From assembly GCA_028696755.1 (NCBI GenBank), contig JAQVGK010000204.1, forward strand, positions 1 through 6,581: 6,581 bases of DNA, given 5' to 3'. Shown here piece after piece: positions 1 to 6,557 of this stretch; the stretch's first letter is position 1, and each line of letters starts with the position of its first letter. Under the pieces are notes generated by a model. It saw nothing but the letters and a program-made list of their open reading frames with translations. It had not been told where the DNA came from and did not search any database. The DNA is from Bacteroidales bacterium. Its GTDB lineage: Bacteria > Bacteroidota > Bacteroidia > Bacteroidales > ML635J-15. The position numbers and the translations under genes are program-made.

Positions 1-153
1 TGCCCTTTTGGTTCCCATATGTGAATGATAGTCTGTGCCGTAAAATAAAGTGTTTGCGCAAGGCGCTTTAGATACGATTCCGAAAAAACCATAATAATCC
101 GTTTGGGTCAGAATCTGGGATTGTTTATTTTGATGAAGACTTTGTAATTCCAT
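1..153 (-). CDS. PurF-like amidophosphoribosyltransferase-type protein, N-terminal fragment (partial, runs off left edge)
   Basis: Read on the minus strand from the ATG at 153-151, this frame stays open for 51 codons to the window edge. Residues 22-51 contain GFFGIVSKAPC and LFYGTDYHSHMGTKRA, which I recognise as the start of the class II glutamine amidotransferase (Ntn-hydrolase) fold of the PurF-like proteins common in Bacteroidota. PurF itself makes phosphoribosylamine from PRPP and glutamine in cytoplasmic purine synthesis; whether this homologue does so cannot be judged from 30 residues. The first 21 residues (MELQSLHQNK...) do not look like the family and overlap, in antisense, the upstream extension of the beta-helix gene, so the ATG at 153 may be an artefact of a junction. 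The residue before GFFG is Tyr21, where active family members carry the N-terminal nucleophile Cys. The family assignment over 1-90 is fairly firm; the start is doubtful. Confidence 0.72.
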   Translation of the reverse strand, partial: MELQSLHQNKQSQILTQTDYYGFFGIVSKAPCANTLFYGTDYHSHMGTKRA

Positions 154-164
154 CAAATAAATAT

Positions 165-2621
165 GTGAAATTAAGTAATATGGAATTCTATTTTGCAAAT
201 GGTAAAAAAGCATTAGTAAATATCGGATCTACTTTAAGACTCGAAAACACAAAACTTACTGCTGAAACTACCTGTACTCCAACAGCAATGTGGAACGGTG
301 TCTATCTAGAAGGGAATCCTGGAGTTATCCAAAACACTGCAAATCAAGGAACTCTAAGCATGGCTGCAGGTTCTGAGATTTCAAATGCAATAACAGGTGT
401 TACGGTAGAAGGTGGCGCAATTTGTAAAATATATGCAGGTGATTTTATTAACAATAAAACTGGTATATATTTCTATCCTCACACTTATAGCTCACTACCT
501 AATTATAACGCATCTTTTGTGCAATTGGCAAACTTCACGATAAATGGTGCACTTAATAATGGTAACACACCTTTGTATATGATTTACATGAATGGTGTAA
601 AAGGAATAAATATTACCAGTAGTAATTTCCTCAATTCTAGAGGCTCTGACATTGCAGCTGCTTCAAGAGGATATGCTATTAGAAGTAACTCTACTAACTT
701 TAAACTTTCTAACTGCGAGCTTGAAGGTTGGAATTATGGTTGCTACTCAACTTTAGGAACCCCTCGAATTCTTAACAATGAATTTGCGGGCAATTTCAAA
801 AGCGTATATTCGGCCTCAGGAGTTTCTGTTGAAATTACCGGAAACGATTTTGACGGCGATTACAACTTTGCATCTGGTACCGCAACACCTTATTCTGTTC
901 ATGTTTTAGGTAACGGCACTAACAACACTCTTTATAAATTCGAAGAAAACACAATACAAAACGGAGTTGTTGGAGTTCAGTTTAACAACCTAGGCCCAAA
1001 TGCTGTTAAAGTAAAAGATAATACTTTTATAAACATCGATGGTTATACTCAATCTTGTGCTGCTGTGGCAATTGGGAAAAATTCAAACTATATTAATGGA
1101 AGCATTCCCAGTTATGGACAAGTTGGTCTTGAATTCCGATGTAACAATTTTGATAACAATCCGTATGCGTTGTCAGTAATTGACGGCAATATACGTAAAT
1201 ATCAAGGCGAACAAGGTGCAAGTTCTGGAAGCGATTATGCTGGAAATGCTTTTGATCATTATGGATCAAACTTGGAACGCGACTTTTATGTAAAAATTCC
1301 GATTAATAGCTATTGGGAAATTCCACAATACACATATTACAACCATACTGATATTTCGCATAGAATTGACTATTACACTACTGGCCCCGATCCGCTAAAT
1401 CCTAAAATCGTAATAGGAGGAGATGCGGATTTCTTTCAAGAATCTGATTGCGAAGAAGGTGATGGTGGTGGAATAATAATTATAAAAAGCATGTCTGTAG
1501 CAGAAGGTAGTGAGATTATTGAACAAACAGATACCGAGCTTTTGTTAAAAGAATTCGAATTGGAAGAAATGATTGACGAGGGTAATACATTTTCCTTGCT
1601 AAGCGAAGTCGAAACCATGAACAGCAACAATACTATTGACGTTGCAGAGAGTATTGCAGAATTAGACGGGTTTATCTCTGATGAAGTTGCAACAACCTAT
1701 ATGCAAAACAATTCTGGAAATCAATTTGCCAAAGCAAATGCTCTGCTCGCAAATAGCCCGCTACCTGCATCTGTCAGGGGTGAAATTGATGAAATGGATA
1801 TGTCACCATCGTTAAAGCATGTAGTAAAACAGCACCAAAACGGAAGCAATGTGCGCGACTTAAAGCAATCCGAAATAGCAGGCTTAAAGCAATATCGAGG
1901 ACTGCTTGTAAACGAATTGGTTATTTCTGCAATATTTAATGACTCAGTTCCAAGTGAAAAATTAGCTTTAAAACAATTCCTAACAAACGATGAAAATCTT
2001 CAATCGAAATTCCATTTGTTTAATTTGAATATTTTAAGCAAAGAATATATAGAAGCCCATGCAACTCTCGAATCAATAAAACAGATGATTCAAATAGAGG
2101 ATATAAACTATCTTGCTGAAATGGAAGACTTTATCGAACTTCAACACATTATTGTTGAAATTGAGGCCGGAAATATTAGCATCGCAGATGCAGCAGCAAA
2201 CAATCTGGATTTATTGAATTTTATAGCTGATGAGGAATCGTATCCAGGACAGGCTACAGCTCAACTTATTCTTTCGCAAGCAGGAATAAGAGAATTTGAA
2301 GAAGTAATAAAACTTCCGGAGCCAATAATTGAAAACAAAAGTATTGACATTCAAAAAGGGAATACTGACAATTTCTCTACAAACGATGATATTATCAATG
2401 TCTATCCAAATCCGACAGCAGGTAACATTTATGTTGAATATGCGTTTTTGAATAATTCTGATAACGGATTTATTGAAATTTATGGTATTACTGGAAATTT
2501 GGTTTACAGAACCGAGCTTTCACAACCAATAGGAGTGTTTACTTACAAAGAAAAATTACCTGCAGGAAATTATATTATCAAAGTAGGAAATGATTTTTCA
2601 CAAAAAATTACAATTCAATAA
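165..2621 (+). CDS. Secreted parallel beta-helix protein with helical C-terminal region and T9SS sorting domain; 5' end missing
   Basis: The 818-residue product from the GTG at 165 has three parts. Residues 1-375 are a right-handed parallel beta-helix: short Asn/Gly-rich strand-turn repeats such as ITGNDFD and VKDNTFIN, an early MWNGVYLEGN segment, a GLEFRCNNF motif near 321-329 and an AGNAFDHYG segment near 359-367. After an acidic/Gly linker (about 428-436, then IIII), residues 456-720 are mostly helical. Residues 743-818 are a T9SS type A sorting domain beginning INVYPNPTAGN. Such proteins are exported by Sec plus T9SS to the cell surface; no catalytic site is visible, so the function is unknown, possibly glycan or surface binding. 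The start is not native. There is no signal peptide, the frame is open back to 72 (stop TAG at 69-71) without another ATG, GTG or TTG start, and residues encoded upstream (FDEDFVIPSNKY) continue the beta-helix style. The first ATG is at 180. The gene is best regarded as 5'-truncated at a junction with the PurF-like fragment. Confidence 0.85.
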   Translation: MKLSNMEFYFANGKKALVNIGSTLRLENTKLTAETTCTPTAMWNGVYLEGNPGVIQNTANQGTLSMAAGSEISNAITGVTVEGGAICKIYAGDFINNKTGIYFYPHTYSSLPNYNASFVQLANFTINGALNNGNTPLYMIYMNGVKGINITSSNFLNSRGSDIAAASRGYAIRSNSTNFKLSNCELEGWNYGCYSTLGTPRILNNEFAGNFKSVYSASGVSVEITGNDFDGDYNFASGTATPYSVHVLGNGTNNTLYKFEENTIQNGVVGVQFNNLGPNAVKVKDNTFINIDGYTQSCAAVAIGKNSNYINGSIPSYGQVGLEFRCNNFDNNPYALSVIDGNIRKYQGEQGASSGSDYAGNAFDHYGSNLERDFYVKIPINSYWEIPQYTYYNHTDISHRIDYYTTGPDPLNPKIVIGGDADFFQESDCEEGDGGGIIIIKSMSVAEGSEIIEQTDTELLLKEFELEEMIDEGNTFSLLSEVETMNSNNTIDVAESIAELDGFISDEVATTYMQNNSGNQFAKANALLANSPLPASVRGEIDEMDMSPSLKHVVKQHQNGSNVRDLKQSEIAGLKQYRGLLVNELVISAIFNDSVPSEKLALKQFLTNDENLQSKFHLFNLNILSKEYIEAHATLESIKQMIQIEDINYLAEMEDFIELQHIIVEIEAGNISIADAAANNLDLLNFIADEESYPGQATAQLILSQAGIREFEEVIKLPEPIIENKSIDIQKGNTDNFSTNDDIINVYPNPTAGNIYVEYAFLNNSDNGFIEIYGITGNLVYRTELSQPIGVFTYKEKLPAGNYIIKVGNDFSQKITIQ

Positions 2622-2637
2622 ATAAAATTCGTATCTT

Positions 2638-2670
2638 GACATCACGGAAAAATTCCGTGATGTCTTTTTT
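2638..2670 (+). terminator. Rho-independent terminator after the beta-helix gene
   Basis: A perfect 12-bp stem, GACATCACGGAA (2638-2649) with TTCCGTGATGTC (2653-2664), encloses a 3-nt AAA loop and is followed directly by six T residues (2665-2670). It begins 16 nt after the beta-helix stop codon. There is no matching A-tract on the left, so it should work mainly on plus-strand transcripts. The T-tract ends only 5 nt before the ATG of the next gene, which separates the two genes transcriptionally. Confidence 0.93.
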
Positions 2671-2675
2671 AAATT

Positions 2676-4247
2676 ATGAAATTAATAAGTTTAACATTTT
2701 TACTACTGATAAGCTGTTTTGCATTTTCACAAAACGATGTGATATTTAATTACAATTACCCCTATCAATGGAATTATGATTGTAATTTGATGCTGATAAA
2801 TGACTCAGATTATTATATTGCAGGTGATGTAGGTAGAGTAACCGCAGAATGCGAATATGTTTTGTATGGATTTCACATTACAAAAATAAACAACAACGGA
2901 ATTAGAGACACAACTGTTATTTTTGACAAATGCGAACAGACAAGTTATATGGCCTGGAATGGATCAATGTATTTTAATTCAGGCAACATAGTAATGATTG
3001 GACATGAGTATAATACGCCTGTCTATAATAGATTGTTTTTCATGAAGATTAACACAAGTTTTGATACTGTAAGTAACATCTGTATTATGGACGATACTCT
3101 TACTAAAAGGGCATTTAGTTTTGCCTTTGACTATGAAAACAATATTGTGATTGCAGGAGGTACAGACAGCACATATAATGAAATGACAGGGCTTCCTGAA
3201 ACAACATACTCTAAGTCTTCTTTGTTCAAAGTAAAGCAAAACGGAGATATGATTTGGCAGCACTCATATTCTTTCGGTGATATCTCTGACGGTTGCTGGT
3301 CAATATTTCACCGGGTTATAAATACTCCTGATAGTGGTTTTATTGCAATTGGGAGAACCTCCGATTTCGGTAATTCTAAAAATTTAATCCTCAAAACTGA
3401 CAGACTCGGCAATCAACAATGGGTAAGATTTTACGGCACTTCAAGTTATGACAATCCAACTTTTACCGACATTATCCCAACTCACGATTCCTGCTTTATT
3501 GTTTGTGGGGCATATACTTATGGCGAAATTGGTGGAGGTTATTATCCTTACGATGCATGGATTTTAAAAATTGATAATAATGGTAATACAAAATGGGATA
3601 GAAAACATAGAGATTCAATTGTTTATGATGTAATTGCAAACGACTATTATGGATATTACAGAGGTGTCGTAGAAAAAGACAACGGGGATTTATTAGCCAT
3701 CTGTAACACATATTCGGATGAAGATAGTGTTTTTATTGGCCAAGGATTTAGAATAAGATGCCTTGATAGTTTTGGAAATAAAAAGTGGGATAAAGTAATT
3801 ACAAGAGTGGGGAATCAGGGTGGTCCTCTATGGCCTCAAAGCATACAACTAACCGATGACAACGGTATTGCTATTGGAGGCTGGGCAGATATATATTATT
3901 ATGATGAACTCAACCTCTGGGTAAGCGACCAACGCATCTTCCTCATCAAAACCGACAGTCTCGGCAACGATACATTAATAAGCGACATTTCGCCTATTGA
4001 GTCAAAACCAATCACCGAATTTAAACTGCAATGTTATCCCAATCCTGCGAGCAGTGAGTTTTTTGTTGATTTACCTCAAAGTGTAGATGATGATGTTCTG
4101 GAAATTTACTCAACAAATGGTAGTTTGGTTCATGAACAAGCAGTGGGTTATGCAAATAATAAAATTGATATTTGTGGGCTGCAGCCAGGAATGTGTTTGG
4201 TGAAAATTAGAGGTGCAGGTTTATATGGAAAAATTATTATTGATTAA
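2676..4247 (+). CDS. Secreted seven-repeat (probable beta-propeller) protein with T9SS type A sorting domain
   Basis: The 523-residue product starts with a clear signal peptide (Lys2, hydrophobic LISLTFLLLISCFAF, likely cleavage before or after SQ near residue 19). The middle carries seven spaced copies of a strand-turn motif of the form [FI]-x-hydrophobic-K-x-[DN]-x-x-G-[ND]-x-x-W, at about residues 66, 121, 183, 237, 295, 358 and 421; the best are LILKTDRLGNQQW and WILKIDNNGNTKW. Each later copy is followed by a segment ending in an IAIG-like strand. Seven such repeats fit a seven-bladed beta-propeller, as in the many Bacteroidota proteins with GGxDxx[DG]G-type blades. Residues 450-523 are a T9SS sorting domain (CYPNPASSEF... 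to LYGKIIID). No catalytic residues are recognisable; a surface binding or adhesion role is inference. The ATG is preceded by AAATT with no Shine-Dalgarno sequence. A gap of 11 bp to the next gene suggests an operon. Confidence 0.9.
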   Translation: MKLISLTFLLLISCFAFSQNDVIFNYNYPYQWNYDCNLMLINDSDYYIAGDVGRVTAECEYVLYGFHITKINNNGIRDTTVIFDKCEQTSYMAWNGSMYFNSGNIVMIGHEYNTPVYNRLFFMKINTSFDTVSNICIMDDTLTKRAFSFAFDYENNIVIAGGTDSTYNEMTGLPETTYSKSSLFKVKQNGDMIWQHSYSFGDISDGCWSIFHRVINTPDSGFIAIGRTSDFGNSKNLILKTDRLGNQQWVRFYGTSSYDNPTFTDIIPTHDSCFIVCGAYTYGEIGGGYYPYDAWILKIDNNGNTKWDRKHRDSIVYDVIANDYYGYYRGVVEKDNGDLLAICNTYSDEDSVFIGQGFRIRCLDSFGNKKWDKVITRVGNQGGPLWPQSIQLTDDNGIAIGGWADIYYYDELNLWVSDQRIFLIKTDSLGNDTLISDISPIESKPITEFKLQCYPNPASSEFFVDLPQSVDDDVLEIYSTNGSLVHEQAVGYANNKIDICGLQPGMCLVKIRGAGLYGKIIID

Positions 4248-4258
4248 AATATAAAATT

Positions 4259-6364
4259 ATGAAGAAACTTTTTATTACTGGCATAGCTGCTTTATTAGCC
4301 TTATGCTTGCACGCACAAGAATTTACAAATTTATATACAGCATATCGTCAACACAAATGTATTGTTGCTGACGACAGTTTAATCTATGTAGGTTGTTCAA
4401 AAGCAATAAATATTTATCATTATGATGGTAGTTATAAAACATCTGTAGCTGTTGATGGAGATGTTTACTCTGCAGTTCGCGACAATAATGGACACCTTTG
4501 GTTTGGAGTTTTTGCATACTCAAATAGCACAATTGGTGGTGGTATTATAAAATACGATGGGTATTCTTGGGAATTTATTCCTGTAAACAACAACTTTGTT
4601 TATACGGGCATTACTTCAATAACCTGCGACCATGATAATAATATCTGGGCTTGTATTGTACCGTATGATGGTCAAAATCCTGCAAGAATTTCGAAATATA
4701 ATGGAACTCATTGGATCGACTATACGACATTTAACGATACGTTAATTTTAGTTGGAGTTGATGAAATTGTTTGTGATACAAATAATGTAATATTTGCTGG
4801 CACCAAATTCGATAACGTTCCTGGTTTATCCGAAATTATTGCGATTAGTGCAACTGATACAACGATTTTTGACTATATAAATTATAATTATACTATTGCT
4901 TGCAAACACTCATCTTTGGTTGACCGACAAAATCGAGTCTGGTTTGGTGGGTGTTATGGACATATAAACAGCTTTGATAACGGAATGTGGACAGTTCACG
5001 ATGACTATGCAACTTTTAACAATGGGTCATTTTCTGCAATATATCAGGATTTCCAAGACAGAATGATATTAGCAACAGGATCAAAACTTTTCACAGAAGG
5101 CGAAATTGATTGGGAAGTAAACACGTATCTTGAAGAGCATTCCTTAGCCGCTGTTTCAGATATCAAAGCAGATTCAGAACAACAGGTTTGGCTAGTAGGA
5201 AATTTTGATTCCGGAGATGCGCGTGAAGGTTGTCTAATAAAACCTATTGCTGACACATTTCAGCTTTTACACCCTCAATCACATATTGGGTATCCAAGAG
5301 AAATTGCATTTAGCGAAGATAATATCTGGCTGGGCAAATCAGCCTATTTGTCACATTTCGACGGAGAAATCTGGAATAACAATTTCACATCAGAAAATTT
5401 GTGCTCTGAAATTACTACTGCTATTTGCACTGACATCAACGGCAACTTATGGTACGGCACAGAAAATGGCTTATTTAAACAATCACCAAATCAGCCAGCC
5501 GAACAAATCCTTCAGCTTTGTGGTGAGGATATTTCTATTGTACAGTGTATTGCTTCCATAGGAAACACATTATGGGTAAAAGCTTCGGGACTGAACTTAT
5601 ACAAATACAACGGGTCAGAATGGACAGAAATTGATATGACAAACGCGGCAAGTTCCTACTTTTTGAAAATAGTGCCACGCAACGAAAACGAATTTTGGGT
5701 GGCAAGTAATGCCGGAGCGATAAGATTTGATGGAACAAACTGGTCAAACTATTCGGTTGAAGATGGCTTGCTACACAGTACTGTTAACGACTATGCTTTT
5801 CAGAACGACAGCGTTTGGATGACAACACCAAAAGGTATCGCTCTTCTTTACAACGACCAGCTTAGTATTTTGCATAACGACTCTACCTATTTATCTGGTT
5901 ATAGCAATTATTATTCTATTGTTAAAGATAAGCATGGCGTAAAATGGGCTGGTAGTAAAAAAGGCGTGTTGAAATTTAACAATGAAACGTCAGAATATAT
6001 TTACCCATCTACACAAAAAGAGCAAATATTTTGTATTAAAGAAGATCCCGACCACAACCTTTGGTTCTGTGGTAGCAATGCAGTTTCCAAATACACTTTC
6101 GACAACAGTAACATAGAAACTCCTATTGCCGAACAAAACAATTTAAAGATATTTCCAAACCCAGCTCAACAAGAAATATATTTCGATTTACCCACAAATA
6201 ACCAATCTGATTTTCTCGAAATATACAACACTAACGGAGCAATAATATACCAACAAAATGTACAATCTGGCACCAATAAAATTGATATTGAGAGTTTGCC
6301 AGTGGGAATGTATTTGGTAAGGATTAATGGGGCGAATTTGTATGGAAAGTTTGTGAAAGAATAA
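4259..6364 (+). CDS. Secreted two-component-regulator-type propeller repeat protein with T9SS type A sorting domain
   Basis: The 701-residue product begins with a signal peptide (MKK, then a hydrophobic core LFITGIAALLALCL, ending HAQ at 18-20). The body holds about 14 repeats of the form D-x-x-x-N-x-[LIV]-W-x-G, typical of the regulator propeller family (Reg_prop): DNNGHLWFG (75), DHDNNIWAC (124), DRQNRVWFGG (222), DINGNLWYGT (392), DKHGVKWAGS (557) and DPDHNLWFCG (596) are the clearest, with weaker copies near 38, 173, 264, 305, 353, 434, 474 and 514. Six [YF]-[DN]-G-x-x-W-like turns (99, 147, 239, 367, 450, 490) fall in between. Fourteen repeats match two seven-bladed propellers, as in the sensor part of hybrid two-component systems, but here no membrane segment, Y_Y_Y domain, kinase or regulator follows. 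Instead residues 629-701 are a T9SS sorting domain (IFPNPAQQE... to LYGKFVKE). The protein is therefore likely a surface-exposed binding protein; its ligand is unknown. It is probably cotranscribed with the gene 11 bp upstream. Confidence 0.9.
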   Translation: MKKLFITGIAALLALCLHAQEFTNLYTAYRQHKCIVADDSLIYVGCSKAINIYHYDGSYKTSVAVDGDVYSAVRDNNGHLWFGVFAYSNSTIGGGIIKYDGYSWEFIPVNNNFVYTGITSITCDHDNNIWACIVPYDGQNPARISKYNGTHWIDYTTFNDTLILVGVDEIVCDTNNVIFAGTKFDNVPGLSEIIAISATDTTIFDYINYNYTIACKHSSLVDRQNRVWFGGCYGHINSFDNGMWTVHDDYATFNNGSFSAIYQDFQDRMILATGSKLFTEGEIDWEVNTYLEEHSLAAVSDIKADSEQQVWLVGNFDSGDAREGCLIKPIADTFQLLHPQSHIGYPREIAFSEDNIWLGKSAYLSHFDGEIWNNNFTSENLCSEITTAICTDINGNLWYGTENGLFKQSPNQPAEQILQLCGEDISIVQCIASIGNTLWVKASGLNLYKYNGSEWTEIDMTNAASSYFLKIVPRNENEFWVASNAGAIRFDGTNWSNYSVEDGLLHSTVNDYAFQNDSVWMTTPKGIALLYNDQLSILHNDSTYLSGYSNYYSIVKDKHGVKWAGSKKGVLKFNNETSEYIYPSTQKEQIFCIKEDPDHNLWFCGSNAVSKYTFDNSNIETPIAEQNNLKIFPNPAQQEIYFDLPTNNQSDFLEIYNTNGAIIYQQNVQSGTNKIDIESLPVGMYLVRINGANLYGKFVKE

Positions 6365-6372
6365 ATGGGGGA

Positions 6373-6458
6373 AATCACAAATTACAAATTACAAATCACA
6401 ATGGGTTCTGCAAAGTTTGGGATTTGTTATTTGTTATTTGGAGCTTGTTATTTGGAGC
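6373..6458. repeat. Short AT-rich tandem repeats arranged as an imperfect inverted repeat
   Basis: Immediately after the last gene, four tandem 7-bp units AATYACA occupy 6373-6400. Downstream, TTGTTAT (6424-6430) precedes two exact copies of TTGTTATTTGGAGC (6431-6444 and 6445-6458). The two blocks are inverted relative to each other: 6378-6399 pairs with 6419-6440 at 19 of 22 positions around a 19-nt loop. The structure could act as a weak bidirectional terminator for the gene ending at 6364, or be part of an interspersed intergenic repeat. There is no T-tract of the usual terminator kind directly after the stem. Confidence 0.75.
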
Positions 6459-6469
6459 TTTAAACTTCT

Positions 6470-6557
6470 ACCCCATCGCCCCTTGCATCGCTAAAGGGAA
6501 GCCGACACACGGGGCACAAGAGGGCTGGCTCCCTTTAGGGATTTTTAGGGGCAGGGT
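6470..6557. repeat. GC-richer nested hairpin element
   Basis: The inner stem pairs CTAAAGGGAAGCC (6491-6503) with GGCTCCCTTTAG (6527-6538), perfect except for one bulged A, around a 23-nt loop. Outer arms also pair: GCCCCT (6478-6483) with AGGGGC (6547-6552), and ACCC (6470-6473) with GGGT (6554-6557). The composition is clearly richer in G and C than the flanking genes. Nothing coding is visible on either strand from 6365 to 6581. The form resembles non-autonomous interspersed repeats (REP- or MITE-like), but no terminal duplication or transposase proves mobility. Confidence 0.65.

Noticed and set aside
72..164. Assigning the beta-helix gene a start upstream of 165
   Set aside because: The frame is open and looks coding, but no ATG, GTG or TTG occurs in it between 72 and 164 and no signal peptide is encoded; the true start is more likely lost than hidden here.
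1436..1630. A 64-codon minus-strand frame with Ser- and Ile-rich translation
   Set aside because: The composition is simply the complement of the acidic and Ile-rich linker of the beta-helix gene; no independent support.
2632..2638. Possible promoter -7 element TATCTTG before the second secreted gene
   Set aside because: It fits TAnnTTTG poorly, there is no TTG at the expected upstream spacing, and the start site would fall inside the terminator hairpin.
2979..3263. A 94-codon open frame on the minus strand
   Set aside because: It lies antisense to the propeller gene, is rich in Cys/His/Arg with no family resemblance, and has no start context or partner; it is a shadow of the real gene.
5247..5561. 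A 104-codon open frame on the plus strand inside the last propeller gene
   Set aside because: It overlaps, out of frame, a region where the main frame shows clear D-x-N-x-LWYGT repeats; its own translation has no recognisable domain.
6373..6458. CRISPR array
   Set aside because: The repeat units are 7 to 14 bp with no spacers between them, and no cas genes are present.
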